A program made the position numbers and the translations under genes. From positions 1-49,947 of the forward strand of contig CALXDU010000005.1 in NCBI GenBank assembly GCA_944387145.1: a DNA stretch of 49,947 bases. The letters run 5' to 3'. The notes under the pieces are model-generated. The model was not told where the DNA came from. It ran no database searches and saw only the letters and a list, made by a program, of their open reading frames with translations. This document shows, one piece after another, positions 30,893 to 38,609 of the stretch. Within the stretch, counting starts at the first letter, position 1. The number at the start of each line of letters is the position of its first letter. The DNA is from an uncultured Oscillospiraceae bacterium. GTDB taxonomy: Bacteria > Bacillota > Clostridia > Oscillospirales > Oscillospiraceae.

Positions 30893-32612
30893 GTGCCGTC
30901 ACCTCCTTGGGAAACTGGGAATAGTAGATTTCCTGATACACTGGGCACTGCTGCAAAAGCTGGTCGTGAGTACCTTTTCCCACCAGTACACCATCGTCCA
31001 GCACCAGAATTTCATCGGCGAACCGGACAGAGGCCGCACGCTGGGATACCAGGAAGGTTGTGGGGGGATTTTTCATATTGCGGATTGCCATACGCAGATT
31101 GGCATCGGTGGCATAGTCCAGGGCGGATGCGCTGTCATCCAGAATCAGAATTCTCGGTTTGCGCACCAGTGCCCGGGCAATGGCAAGGCGCTGACGCTGT
31201 CCGCCGGAGAAATTCAGACCGCCCTGTTCCACTTCCGCGTCCAGTTCTCCTTCTTTGTCCTTGACCACTTCTCTTGCCTGGGCCGTTTCCAGCGCGGCCC
31301 ACAGATCATCGTCCGATGCGTTTTCATTGCCCCAGAGCAGATTCTGCCGGATGGTTCCCTGGAACAGTACGGACTTTTGGGGTACCACGCCGATTGCCCG
31401 GCGCAGGGAAACCATGTCGTAAGACGCGGCATCTTTCCCATCCAGCAGTACCTGCCCGCTGACGGCATCGTAAAGTCTGGGAATCAGATTGACCAAAGTG
31501 GTTTTGCCGGAACCGGTGCCGCCGATGATACCAATGGTTTTTCCTGGTTCTGCGGTGAAGCTGATATGCTCCAGGGAAGGGCTGGAAGCGCCGGCATATT
31601 GGGCAGAAACATCCCGGAATTCCACGTTTCCGGTAAGGTGCTCTGCGCTGCGGCTGCCGTTTTCCTGGCTGCTCTTCAGTTCCAGAACCCCGGCAACCCG
31701 GTTGGCACAGGCAAGAGACTTGGTTATGGTAATGACCAGATTTGCCATCTTGATAAGCTCTACCAGAATCTGAGACATGTAATTGTAAAGGGCAATCACC
31801 AGTCCCTGGGTCAGCAGGCCATTTTCTACCTTGATGGCCCCTACCCGCACCAGAATCACCACTGCCAGGTTAATGATTACATAGGTCATAGGATTCATCA
31901 GTCCGGAGATCCGACCGGCGGAAACCTGGTTGACCGTCAGATTCTGGGTGCTGTTTTCAAAGGATGCAATCTCGCTGTCCTCCTTGCAGAAGGCCCGCAA
32001 TACCCGCACGCCGGTAAGATTCTGCCGGGTGGCGGAAGTCACTCCATCAAGAGCAGCCTGAACCCGCTTGTACATCGGAATGGTAATCAGCATGATGCCG
32101 AATACCACCAGGCAGAGAACCGGAATCACGCCCACAAACACCAGTGCCGCCTGAAAATCAATGGTAAAAGCCATGAACATAGCGCCAAACACCACAAAAG
32201 GGGAGCGCAGCAGCAGCCGCAGGGTCAGATTCACACCGTTCTGCACCTGGTTGATGTCCGAAGTCATCCGAGTAATCATGGTAGAGGTACCAACCTGGTC
32301 GATCTGGCTGTAGCTCAGCCCCAGAATATGCTTGAGCACCGCATGGCGCAGTTTGGTAGAAAATCCCACCGCCGCCACTGCGGAAAAATATTGGGCGGAA
32401 ACGGACATAATCAGGCCCACAATTCCCAGTCCCACCATTACCAGGCACATTTTGACAACATACCCCTGGTCGCCGCTGGAGATACCCTGATCCACGATCC
32501 GGGCTACCACCAGCGGGACGATCAGTTCGAAGGCCGCTTCCAGGAGTTTAAACAGCGGCCCCAATATACATTCTTTTTCATAGCCTTTCAAATACGGCAA
32601 AAGTTTTTTCAA
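30885..32612 (-). CDS. ABC exporter subunit (permease-ATPase fusion), degenerate-site half
   Basis: 575 residues starting at TTG 32612 (MKKLLPYLKGYEKE) with GAGGTGAT 5 bases upstream; the frame is open far upstream to 33239 but that part overlaps znuA antisense and has no start signals. Six membrane helices then an ATPase with Walker A GGTGSGKTT, signature NFSGGQRQRLAIARAL and Walker B RILILDDSASALD. The catalytic Glu is replaced by Asp (LDDSA versus LDEAT), and the switch His is replaced in FLVSQRAAS, so its ATP site is the non-hydrolysing one. It pairs with the gene downstream as a heterodimer. Confidence 0.9.
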   Translation of the reverse strand: MKKLLPYLKGYEKECILGPLFKLLEAAFELIVPLVVARIVDQGISSGDQGYVVKMCLVMVGLGIVGLIMSVSAQYFSAVAAVGFSTKLRHAVLKHILGLSYSQIDQVGTSTMITRMTSDINQVQNGVNLTLRLLLRSPFVVFGAMFMAFTIDFQAALVFVGVIPVLCLVVFGIMLITIPMYKRVQAALDGVTSATRQNLTGVRVLRAFCKEDSEIASFENSTQNLTVNQVSAGRISGLMNPMTYVIINLAVVILVRVGAIKVENGLLTQGLVIALYNYMSQILVELIKMANLVITITKSLACANRVAGVLELKSSQENGSRSAEHLTGNVEFRDVSAQYAGASSPSLEHISFTAEPGKTIGIIGGTGSGKTTLVNLIPRLYDAVSGQVLLDGKDAASYDMVSLRRAIGVVPQKSVLFQGTIRQNLLWGNENASDDDLWAALETAQAREVVKDKEGELDAEVEQGGLNFSGGQRQRLAIARALVRKPRILILDDSASALDYATDANLRMAIRNMKNPPTTFLVSQRAASVRFADEILVLDDGVLVGKGTHDQLLQQCPVYQEIYYSQFPKEVTAHD

Positions 32613-32639
32613 TCTGATCACCTCACAAATACTGGTAGG

Positions 32640-32668
32640 ATTATACTCCTTTTTCTGCCAAAATGCAA
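32640..32668 (-). promoter_or_regulatory. Promoter of the ABC exporter operon
   Basis: Minus strand: TTGCAT (32663-32668), 17-base spacer, TATAAT (32640-32645), only about 30 bases before the TTG start. Confidence 0.72.
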
Positions 32669-32682
32669 CGTGACATGGTGGG

Positions 32683-32701
32683 AGAAAAAGAAACTTTTTC
32701 T
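32683..32701. repeat. Inverted repeat between the divergent exporter and zinc-transporter genes
   Basis: AGAAAAAG-AAA-CTTTTTCT, two perfect 8-base arms in the region between the divergent promoters. It could be an operator or a small hairpin; nothing else supports a role. Confidence 0.4.
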
Positions 32702-32762
32702 TTCCGTCTTGACAAATATGATATTCTAAAAGGTAGAAAACCATAGTGTTGGGAAGATGAAA

Positions 32763-33656
32763 ATGAAACGACTGATTCGCCTTTTGATTGGCCTGATGCT
32801 GCTCGGCCTGCTGAGCGGCTGTGCTGAAAGCGGTTCCAATGTCCAGGTGGCGGCAACCACCTTGCCGGTGTATGACTTTACGCTGCGCCTGTGTCAGGGA
32901 ACGCCCATCACCGTAACCCGGCTGGTGACGGAACAAGTGTCCTGCCTGCATGATTATTCGCTGAATGTCCGTCAGGTCCGGGCGGTGGAGGAAGCCCAGA
33001 TGGTTGTGATTTCCGGTGCCGGGCTGGAGGAATTTTTTGGGGATCTTCTGCTGGATGCTCCGATTGTGGATGCCTCTCGGGGAATCACCTTGCTTTGCCC
33101 GGAAGAACAGGACAGTCATGACCATGAAGAACACCACCATGATGACGGACATCATCACGAGGAAGACCCTCACATCTGGCTGTCTCCGGAAAATGCAAAG
33201 CAAATGGCGCAGAATATCTGCCAGGGGCTTTCTGAACAATACCCGGAGTATGCGCAGACCTTTGCCCAGAATTTAACAGGTTTGCAGGAAGATTTGGATG
33301 CCTTGCTCCAATATGGAAAAAAGCAGCTGAAAACGCTGTCCTACCGGGAGCTGATTACCTTCCATGACGGCTTTTCCTACTTTGCCCAGGCATTTGATCT
33401 GACCATTCTGGAAGCGGTGGAAGAGGAATCGGGAAGCGAAGCGTCCGCCAAAGAATTGATTCACCTGATTGAAGAGGTAGAGCATCACAGCCTGCCTGCG
33501 GTTTTTACGGAAAAAAGCGGCAGCGTTTCCGCTGCGGACGTGATCTCCCGGGAAACCGGCTGCGCAGTCTATACCCTGGACATGGCCATGGCTGGGGATA
33601 GCTATTTTGATGCCATGTACCATAATATTGATACCATAAAGGAGGCACTGCAATGA
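32763..33656 (+). CDS. znuA: Zinc ABC transporter substrate-binding lipoprotein
   Basis: 297 residues. ATG 32763 is used because GGGAAG lies 6 bases upstream; ATG 32757 overlaps it. Lipobox LSGC with Cys20 anchors it outside the membrane. Cluster A-1 (ZnuA/TroA) fold: His63 of CLHDY, a loop of ten His plus Asp/Glu at about 117-137 (DSHDHEE then a His-rich run), His137 in PHIWLSPENA, and ITFHDGFSYFA for the third ligand. The His-rich loop points to zinc rather than manganese. Operon with znuC (4-base overlap) and znuB. A TTGACA lies at 32709 but the matching -10 is poor; no clear Zur box was found. Confidence 0.92.
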   Translation: MKRLIRLLIGLMLLGLLSGCAESGSNVQVAATTLPVYDFTLRLCQGTPITVTRLVTEQVSCLHDYSLNVRQVRAVEEAQMVVISGAGLEEFFGDLLLDAPIVDASRGITLLCPEEQDSHDHEEHHHDDGHHHEEDPHIWLSPENAKQMAQNICQGLSEQYPEYAQTFAQNLTGLQEDLDALLQYGKKQLKTLSYRELITFHDGFSYFAQAFDLTILEAVEEESGSEASAKELIHLIEEVEHHSLPAVFTEKSGSVSAADVISRETGCAVYTLDMAMAGDSYFDAMYHNIDTIKEALQ

Positions 33657-34405
33657 ATTTTCCTCATCACGGCGGTTCCTGTGGCCATTCCTGCTGTCTG
33701 CGGGTGGAAAATCTGTCGGTGAAAATCGGAACGGACCCGATTTTGACGGATATCAACCTGCATGTCCACTGCGGGGAGATGGTGGCGCTGATCGGCCCCA
33801 ACGGTGCCGGCAAATCTACATTCTTAAAAACCATTCTGGGCCAGCGGGAGTACAGCGGCGTCATTGCCTTTTCCGAGCCGGGGCAGCGCAGCAAAAAGCC
33901 CCGAATTGGCTATGTTCCCCAAAGCCCTGCCTTTGATCCCAGCGATCCGGTATCCGTGGCGGATTTGTTTGCCTGCTGCATGAGCAAGCGTCCCAGCTTT
34001 TTGGGGCTGAGCAAACAGATGCGGCAGACGGTTTCCGAGTGCCTGGAACGGGTTCACGCCCGGGAGCTGATGGACAAGCGGGTGGGAACTCTGTCCGGCG
34101 GCGAATTGCAGCGGGTGCTGCTGGCATTGGCTCTGGAGCCGCTGCCCAATATTCTGATTTTGGATGAACCCCTGTCCGGCGTGGATGTGGAGGGAATGGA
34201 AACCCTGATGGATATGCTGGACGAAATCCGAAAGACCTATGACCTGTCCATTTTGATGACCACCCACGACTTTTCCATGCTGCCCCGGTATGCCGACCAG
34301 GTGGTGCTGATTGACCGCAGCGTGCGGATTCAGGGAAAGCCGGATGCGGTGCTTTCTTCCGACGCCTTTCATCAGGCGTTCCATATGAAAGGAGGGTGCG
34401 TATGA
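33653..34405 (+). CDS. znuC: Zinc ABC transporter ATP-binding protein
   Basis: 250-residue ABC ATPase of the metal (ZnuC/MntB) family. Walker A GPNGAGKST, signature TLSGGELQRVLLALAL and Walker B ILILDEPLSGVD are complete, with switch His in TTHDF. ATG overlaps the znuA stop by 4 bases, so translation is coupled. It begins with an unusual short metal-ligand-rich leader, MNFPHHGGSCGHSCC, before the ATPase domain; this is not part of the usual fold and may bind zinc. Supplies energy for zinc import with ZnuA and ZnuB. Confidence 0.92.
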   Translation: MNFPHHGGSCGHSCCLRVENLSVKIGTDPILTDINLHVHCGEMVALIGPNGAGKSTFLKTILGQREYSGVIAFSEPGQRSKKPRIGYVPQSPAFDPSDPVSVADLFACCMSKRPSFLGLSKQMRQTVSECLERVHARELMDKRVGTLSGGELQRVLLALALEPLPNILILDEPLSGVDVEGMETLMDMLDEIRKTYDLSILMTTHDFSMLPRYADQVVLIDRSVRIQGKPDAVLSSDAFHQAFHMKGGCV

Positions 34406-35241
34406 GTCTTTGGTATGGATTTTGCGATTTGCTGCCGCTGGAGATGCTCCGCTGGGAGTTTATGCAGAATGCTTTGCTGGCACTTGTGTTCATGGCTCCG
34501 TTGTTCGGCCTGCTCTCTACCATGGTGGTGACGGGACGGATGAGCTTCTTTTCCGATGCATTGGGCCATTCCGCCTTTACCGGCATTGCCATCGGCGCCA
34601 TTTTTGGTATGGCAGCACCACTGTGGGCGGCAGTAATCTTCAGTGTGGGATTTGCTCTGCTGTTTTCTTATGTAAAAAGCCGAAGCAACCAGGCTGCGGA
34701 TACCCTCATCGGTGTCTTTTCCAGCAGCGCTGTAGCCCTGGGCATTTTTGTGGCAACCCTCAATGGCGGAAGCTTTACCAAGTACAATCAGTATCTGATT
34801 GGTGACATTCTCTCCATTACCCCGGAGGAAATCGGCCTGCTGGCTTTGACGCTGGTGTGTGTTCTGGTGTTCTGGGGAGTATGTGCGAACCGTCTGACTC
34901 TGACTGCCATTCATCCCCAGCTGGCATCTTCCAGGGGGATTCCCGTGGGACTTTCCCAGACATTGTTTGTCGTTGCCATTGCGGTGGTGGTAACGCTGAG
35001 CATTTCCAGCGTGGGCTTGTTGATTCTTAACTCCCTGCTGGTGCTTCCTGGTGCTTCTGCCCGCAATATCTCCCGAAACCTGCGGCAATATCACGGCTTT
35101 TCCGTCTTGTTCGCCCTGGCGGCGGGAATTGGCGGCTTGTGTGTCTCGTATTACACCGGCTGTTCTGCCGGCGCAGCCATCAGCCTGATTCTGGGAATGA
35201 TCTTTGCCCTGACCTTTGCCCTGCGGAAACGGAGGGCGTGA
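34402..35241 (+). CDS. znuB: Zinc ABC transporter permease
   Basis: 279-residue membrane protein of the ABC-3 family, eight or nine hydrophobic helices. ATG 34402 (MSLWYGFCDL) overlaps the znuC stop by 4 bases and has AAAGGAGGG just upstream. Typical segments: MAPLFGLLSTMVVTGRMSFFSDALGHSAFTGIAIG near the start (the DALGHSAFTG block is diagnostic) and the helix-rich C-terminal half with LLILNSLLVLPGASARNIS. Forms the transport channel of the znuACB importer. Confidence 0.93.
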   Translation: MSLWYGFCDLLPLEMLRWEFMQNALLALVFMAPLFGLLSTMVVTGRMSFFSDALGHSAFTGIAIGAIFGMAAPLWAAVIFSVGFALLFSYVKSRSNQAADTLIGVFSSSAVALGIFVATLNGGSFTKYNQYLIGDILSITPEEIGLLALTLVCVLVFWGVCANRLTLTAIHPQLASSRGIPVGLSQTLFVVAIAVVVTLSISSVGLLILNSLLVLPGASARNISRNLRQYHGFSVLFALAAGIGGLCVSYYTGCSAGAAISLILGMIFALTFALRKRRA

Positions 35242-35242
35242 C

Positions 35243-35932
35243 ATGCAGACGACGATTCAGGCCATTGCCCGGATGCACAGCGATTTTTCCAGCAAATTCG
35301 GCATCCCTAGGCAAAGCGGATTGGTGCAGGAGCTTCGCTCCACCATTGTATTTGAACCGGAATTTCGCAATCCGGATGCTTTGCGGGGAATTGAGGAATT
35401 TTCCCACCTGTGGCTGATCTGGCAGTTTTCCGAAGCGGTACGCCAGGGCTGGTCTGCCACGGTGCGTCCGCCTCGCCTGGGAGGAAATACCCGGATGGGG
35501 GTATTTGCCACCCGTTCTCCCTTCCGGCCCAACAATCTAGGCTTGTCCAGCGTCACCCTTCTGGGTGTGGAGCAGACCAAAAACTACGGAACCGTCCTGC
35601 ATGTGGGCGGTGCGGATTTGATGGATGGTACGCCGATTTTTGATATCAAACCCTATATCCCTTACGGAGATTGCCATCCGGATGCCGTGGGCGGTTTTAC
35701 CGACCGGGCAGGGGAGTTCCTGCTGAATGTGGAGTTTCCCCAGCAACTGCTGGAACTGCTGCCTGAGGACAAGCGGGATGCCGCCATTGGTGTCCTGTCC
35801 CACGACCCCAGGCCGTCCTACCAGAGAAATCCGGAGCGAGTGTACGGCCTGCCTTTTGCCGGAATGGATATCCGTTTTACCGTATCGGAAGATGTGCTGA
35901 CCGTTCGGGAGGTTGTACCAATGGAAAAATAA
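35243..35932 (+). CDS. trmO: tRNA (N6-threonylcarbamoyladenosine37) methyltransferase TrmO-like (TsaA domain)
   Basis: 229-residue protein of the TsaA/YaeB (TrmO) family, which uses S-adenosylmethionine to methylate t6A37 to m6t6A in certain tRNAs. ATG 35243 has GGAGGG 6 bases upstream and is one base after the znuB stop. Family blocks: SKFGIPRQSGLVQELRSTIVFEPEFRNPDAL, EFSHLWLIWQF, the SAM-site VFATRSPFRPNNLGLSSVTLLG and DLMDGTPIFDIKPYIPYGD (each in parts). The C-terminal domain of about 70 residues is the usual TrmO accessory domain. Cotranscription with zinc transport genes is probably incidental. Confidence 0.9.
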   Translation: MQTTIQAIARMHSDFSSKFGIPRQSGLVQELRSTIVFEPEFRNPDALRGIEEFSHLWLIWQFSEAVRQGWSATVRPPRLGGNTRMGVFATRSPFRPNNLGLSSVTLLGVEQTKNYGTVLHVGGADLMDGTPIFDIKPYIPYGDCHPDAVGGFTDRAGEFLLNVEFPQQLLELLPEDKRDAAIGVLSHDPRPSYQRNPERVYGLPFAGMDIRFTVSEDVLTVREVVPMEK

Positions 35933-36033
35933 TTTTCCTTCGTCCTTTGCCTTTTTTATTCGCTTTCCCCTGTGGTAGAATATCCCTGAAATACCGGGCG
36001 GTATTTTCAAAAGCAGGGGAAAGGAAAGAGGAT

Positions 36034-36684
36034 ATGAACAGAAGAAGGAGGATTCTGCCCATTTTTGCGTTGGCTTTGGCGCTGCTGACCACTGGATGTT
36101 CGCAGATTCAGCTTGCCATTTCCGGATATATTGAGCCGTCCCAAACTCCAGCAACAGTGCGTGGGCAAACAGAACAGAATGCTGTCTTTGGCAGCTGGGA
36201 TGGAAGTACTTATACCAATTCTTACGCTGGGTTTGGCTGTCAGCTGGATGAAGATTGGGTCTATCAAGGGGCGGAGGAGGACGGGAAACGGCTTTCCCAA
36301 ACCATGGACATGCTGGCAGAGAATGCGAAGGAACTGGCGACAATCCGTGTTCTGTATACACAATTGGATTTCAAGGAACGGCTGACGTATAGAATGCTCA
36401 GTCAGGAGGAAATCCTGGATACACTGCTGACGGAACAGGATGCCTTTGCGCAGCGTTATACCAAGCAGGGAACGGAAGTATCCTCCATTGAGAAGCTGCC
36501 GGTTCAATTCTTGGGTCAGGAACACTTCGCTTTGAAGACGGAAACGGTGACCGATGGCATTCCTTGCTATACTGTGCAGATTATGGACTACACGGCCGGA
36601 GAGTATGGCGTTACCTTGTCGGTGAATAGTTATCTGGAGGACAAAACTCAGCAGCTGCTGGATCTGTTCTATGTGGTAGAATAA
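36034..36684 (+). CDS. Putative lipoprotein of unknown function
   Basis: 216 residues starting at ATG 36034 (MNRRRRILPI) with GGAAAGAGGAT upstream. The signal peptide ends in lipobox LTTGC with Cys22. The rest is a single domain with an alternating beta pattern (FGSWDGSTYTNSYAGFGCQLDEDWVYQG, then long amphipathic stretches) ending TLSVNSYLEDKTQQLLDLFYVVE, reminiscent of small ligand-binding or PsbP-like folds, but no family was recognised. It follows TrmO after about 100 bases; a hairpin GAAATACC/GGTATTTT (35988-36008) lies in the gap. Monocistronic or last of the znu-trmO transcript; a strong terminator follows. Confidence 0.75.
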   Translation: MNRRRRILPIFALALALLTTGCSQIQLAISGYIEPSQTPATVRGQTEQNAVFGSWDGSTYTNSYAGFGCQLDEDWVYQGAEEDGKRLSQTMDMLAENAKELATIRVLYTQLDFKERLTYRMLSQEEILDTLLTEQDAFAQRYTKQGTEVSSIEKLPVQFLGQEHFALKTETVTDGIPCYTVQIMDYTAGEYGVTLSVNSYLEDKTQQLLDLFYVVE

Positions 36685-36690
36685 CAATAT

Positions 36691-36722
36691 AAACCCGCCT
36701 GAGGATTTCCCCAGGCGGGTTT
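36691..36722. terminator. Bidirectional terminator
   Basis: AAACCCGCCTG/CAGGCGGGTTT, an 11-bp stem with a 10-base loop, between the lipoprotein gene and the convergent phosphatase gene. Confidence 0.88.
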
Positions 36723-36734
36723 TGCTGTATCCCA

Positions 36735-37199
36735 TTAAAAGCCCAGTGCTTTCAGAAGTCCCTGGCATCCGCTGAGCACATCCTGCCAGGTGGTTTCAAA
36801 ATCCCCGGTGTACCAGGGATCGGCCACTTCTTTCCCGGGCTGTCCGGCGTAATCCATCAAGAGATGGATTTTTCCATCTGGGTCACCGCCACAGATTCGC
36901 CGCATATTGCGGATATTGGCATTGTCCATACCAATCAGCAAATCGTATTTGCGGTAATCCTGAGCCTGGATCTGCCGTGCAGCGTGCCCCTGACAGGAAA
37001 TACCATGCTCCGCCAGCTTCCGCCGGGCAGGGGGATAGACTGGATTGCCGATTTCTTCCGTGCTGGTAGCTGCCGAGGCAATCAGAAACTGATCTTCTAA
37101 CCCGGCCTTTTTTACCAGGTCTTTCATCACATACTCCGCCATCGGACTGCGGCAGATATTGCCGTGGCAAATAAATTGAATTTTTATCAAGATTAACAT
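36735..37199 (-). CDS. Low-molecular-weight protein-tyrosine phosphatase
   Basis: 154 residues, full length. The phosphate-binding loop CHGNICRSP gives the CX5R active site with Cys11 and Arg17 (C-H-G-N-I-C-R) and the conserved Ser. The general-acid Asp lies in the DPWY motif near residue 125. Members dephosphorylate tyrosine or arginine (YwlE-type) residues; a Thr rather than the Ile/Leu gatekeeper cannot be assigned with confidence here. ATG 37199 follows GAAGGGA. It stands alone, and the AT-rich stretch upstream separates it from the exotic region. Confidence 0.92.
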   Translation of the reverse strand: MLILIKIQFICHGNICRSPMAEYVMKDLVKKAGLEDQFLIASAATSTEEIGNPVYPPARRKLAEHGISCQGHAARQIQAQDYRKYDLLIGMDNANIRNMRRICGGDPDGKIHLLMDYAGQPGKEVADPWYTGDFETTWQDVLSGCQGLLKALGF

Positions 37200-37633
37200 A
37201 TCCCTTCATAACTCTAAAAAGCGTTGCAGCATTAAATATTTTTAACTTTTTAGGTTGAATTTTGCTGTTTTGTCAATCTCCACAAATTTACGCAATCTTT
37301 CTGCGGAGCCTTGGTGTGACACCTACAGCATATCACATTGAGGCTCTTTTTTCTACTGGAAATATGAATTTTTAGGGGGCGGCCAATTTGATGGCTCCGC
37401 AAAAAGAAACCAAGGCTCACTATTTTCGATGAACCTCAGTTTGCTGTGCGCTTTTTGGAGCTCTTTCTTATCAAGTGCACATCTAAATCGTTTTGTTTTA
37501 CGGATACCATTACTGTTCTTAAAAATTTAATTGATAGTTCATAACATATTTTAGTTAAAACTTAACGCATATAGTATACTAAAATAAGTTTTTATCACTT
37601 TTTGTCCCAAAATATAGAAAAGGTGGAGATGAT
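37200..37633. other. AT-rich intergenic stretch with nested inverted repeats
   Basis: 434 bases without a gene, clearly more AT-rich than the flanking genes. It holds GCGGAGCC (37303-37310) with GGCTCCGC (37393-37400) and GAGCCTTGGT (37306-37315) with ACCAAGGCTC (37409-37418), so the two arms can pair in more than one way. A probable promoter for the ATPase fragment lies at the right end (TTAGTT, then TATACT near 37575). No ORF with a ribosome binding site was seen. It looks like the left part of a decayed mobile segment. Confidence 0.5.
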
Positions 37634-38134
37634 ATGGAATATATTTTGCAAACAGATAACCTATCGAAAGTCTATGGAACAAAAACTGTTCTGGATCATG
37701 TGAGCATTCATGTGCCGAAAAAGTCGATCTATGGTCTGGTGGGAAAAAACGGAGCTGGAAAAACCACCCTTATGCGTATTATCTGCGGCTTAACCCAGCA
37801 AAGTGAAGGCAGTTATACATTGTTAGGAAAGACAAATGAGGATGCAGTGCGCAATAATATGGGGATGCTGATTGAAAAACCTGGCATCTATGAACATATG
37901 ACAGCGTTGGAAAATTTGCGCTATTTTTCTCTGCTGTTTGGCATCCCATCTCGAGATCATCCTAAAATACTGGAAATGGTTGGATTGCAAAATGCTGGAA
38001 AAAAGAAAGCAAGCCAGTTTTCTCTGGGAATGAAACAGCGGTTGGGCATTGCAATCTCGTTGCTGGGAAATCCTGAGTTTCTCATTCTCGATGTAGAATG
38101 TAGCCCCTCTCAGACTGTGTATGCCGGTGTATAG
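37634..38134 (+). pseudogene. Truncated ABC ATPase (bacitracin/lantibiotic-resistance type)
   Basis: Starts at ATG 37634 after AGGTGGAGATGAT. Walker A GKNGAGKTTL, the Q-loop region, signature FSLGMKQRLGIA and the start of Walker B (PEFLILD) are intact and resemble the BcrA/LanF self-protection ATPases. After the Walker B Asp at about residue 154 the family's Glu-Pro run is replaced by an unrelated tail (VECSPSQTVYAGV) and a stop. The catalytic Glu, D-loop, switch His and C-terminal domain are missing, and no permease gene follows. It therefore cannot hydrolyse ATP normally and is called a pseudogene; the break at about 38093 marks a recombination or insertion joint. Base use is AT-rich compared with neighbours, suggesting transfer. 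Confidence 0.8.
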
Positions 38135-38206
38135 TGTGGAGGAAGGAGGACAAATAGGTACAGTAAACACAGCAGAAAGAAAAAAGTGTGTATAGAGTAA
38201 GGTAGG

Positions 38207-38234
38207 AACGACCATGAAAGTGGTCGCTTTTTTT
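38207..38234 (+). terminator. Orphan intrinsic terminator
   Basis: CGACCA (38209-38214) pairs with TGGTCG (38221-38226), followed by CTTTTTTT. No complete gene ends before it except the truncated ATPase. Confidence 0.75.
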
Positions 38235-38282
38235 ATGGGGAAAAATCCCCCTATCCTACAAGCTATAAGGAAAGGAGGTCAA

Positions 38283-38366
38283 ATGACTTGTCGTCGTTCT
38301 TGCCGTGCTTCGTTGTGCTGTGCGGATATCTCATGGCGTCTGTTTTCGCTGGCTTCAGCCTTTTGA
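38283..38366 (+). CDS. Candidate 27-aa Cys/Arg-rich mini-ORF
   Basis: ATG 38283 follows AAAGGAGGT at 38271-38279, 4 bases from GGAGG. The ORF encodes 27 residues beginning MTCRRSCRASLCC and ending SLASAF. It could be a leader peptide or the remnant of a mobile-element gene; the spacing is short and nothing else supports translation. Its position 70 bases before the promoter at 38438 does not fit a leader of the ABC importer. Confidence 0.3.
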   Translation: MTCRRSCRASLCCADISWRLFSLASAF

Positions 38367-38437
38367 AGCACCAGGATATCAAGTGATTTCAGCCTGAATA
38401 TCTACACACACAATCCAGTGAAAACTGGCCTTCCCGG

Positions 38438-38466
38438 TTGACAAATAAGGATTGTGCTGGTAGAAT
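38438..38466 (+). promoter_or_regulatory. Strong sigma-A promoter of the iron/cobalamin-type importer operon
   Basis: TTGACA at 38438-38443, 17-base spacer, TAGAAT at 38461-38466, an almost perfect match. Transcription should start near 38473, and the structured leader follows. Confidence 0.82.
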
Positions 38467-38472
38467 GACTGG

Positions 38473-38584
38473 GTCAAGATAAATCTGCCGGATCGCTGAA
38501 GACGATGCAAGGGCTTTGAAACGATTTTTCTTTTCCTTTCGGAAGGGGATCGTGCGCCCTTTTCCGTCTGCGTCCGGTTTTTTT
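38473..38584 (+). ncRNA. Structured leader ending in an intrinsic terminator (candidate attenuator)
   Basis: CCGGA (38488-38492) pairs with TCCGG (38573-38577), with inner helices CGC/GCG, GACG/CGTC, AAGGGC/GCCCTT and ACGAT/ATCGT capped by TTCC-TTTC-GGAA; seven T follow. The result is one roughly 90-base, interrupted hairpin that occupies almost the whole leader between the promoter and the importer. Full termination there would silence the operon, so some signal must prevent folding. It matches no riboswitch consensus I can recall (not cobalamin, NiCo, Moco, SAM or THF). The assignment as an attenuator is inference. Confidence 0.55.
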
Positions 38585-38609
38585 ATTGTCGATACAGAGG
38601 AGAAGTTTT

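Larger units (their letters stand above)
38093..38437. mobile_element. Scar of a mobile element or recombination joint
   Basis: From the point where the ATPase loses homology, about 340 bases hold no full gene: a purine-rich stretch with GGAGGAAGGAGG, an intrinsic terminator, a Cys/Arg-rich mini-ORF with a strong ribosome binding site, and GC-richer sequence up to the promoter at 38438. The mixture of small signals without genes is typical of the debris left at the edge of conjugative elements. No integrase, relaxase, transposase or flanking direct repeat is present in the window, so this remains an inference. Confidence 0.4.

Noticed and set aside
32702..32756. Zur-type operator before znuA
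   Set aside because: No palindrome resembling known Zur boxes was seen; only an isolated TTGACA without a good -10.
38460..38590. Cobalamin riboswitch upstream of the FecCD-type importer
   Set aside because: None of the conserved cobalamin-riboswitch blocks is present; the leader is one long hairpin.
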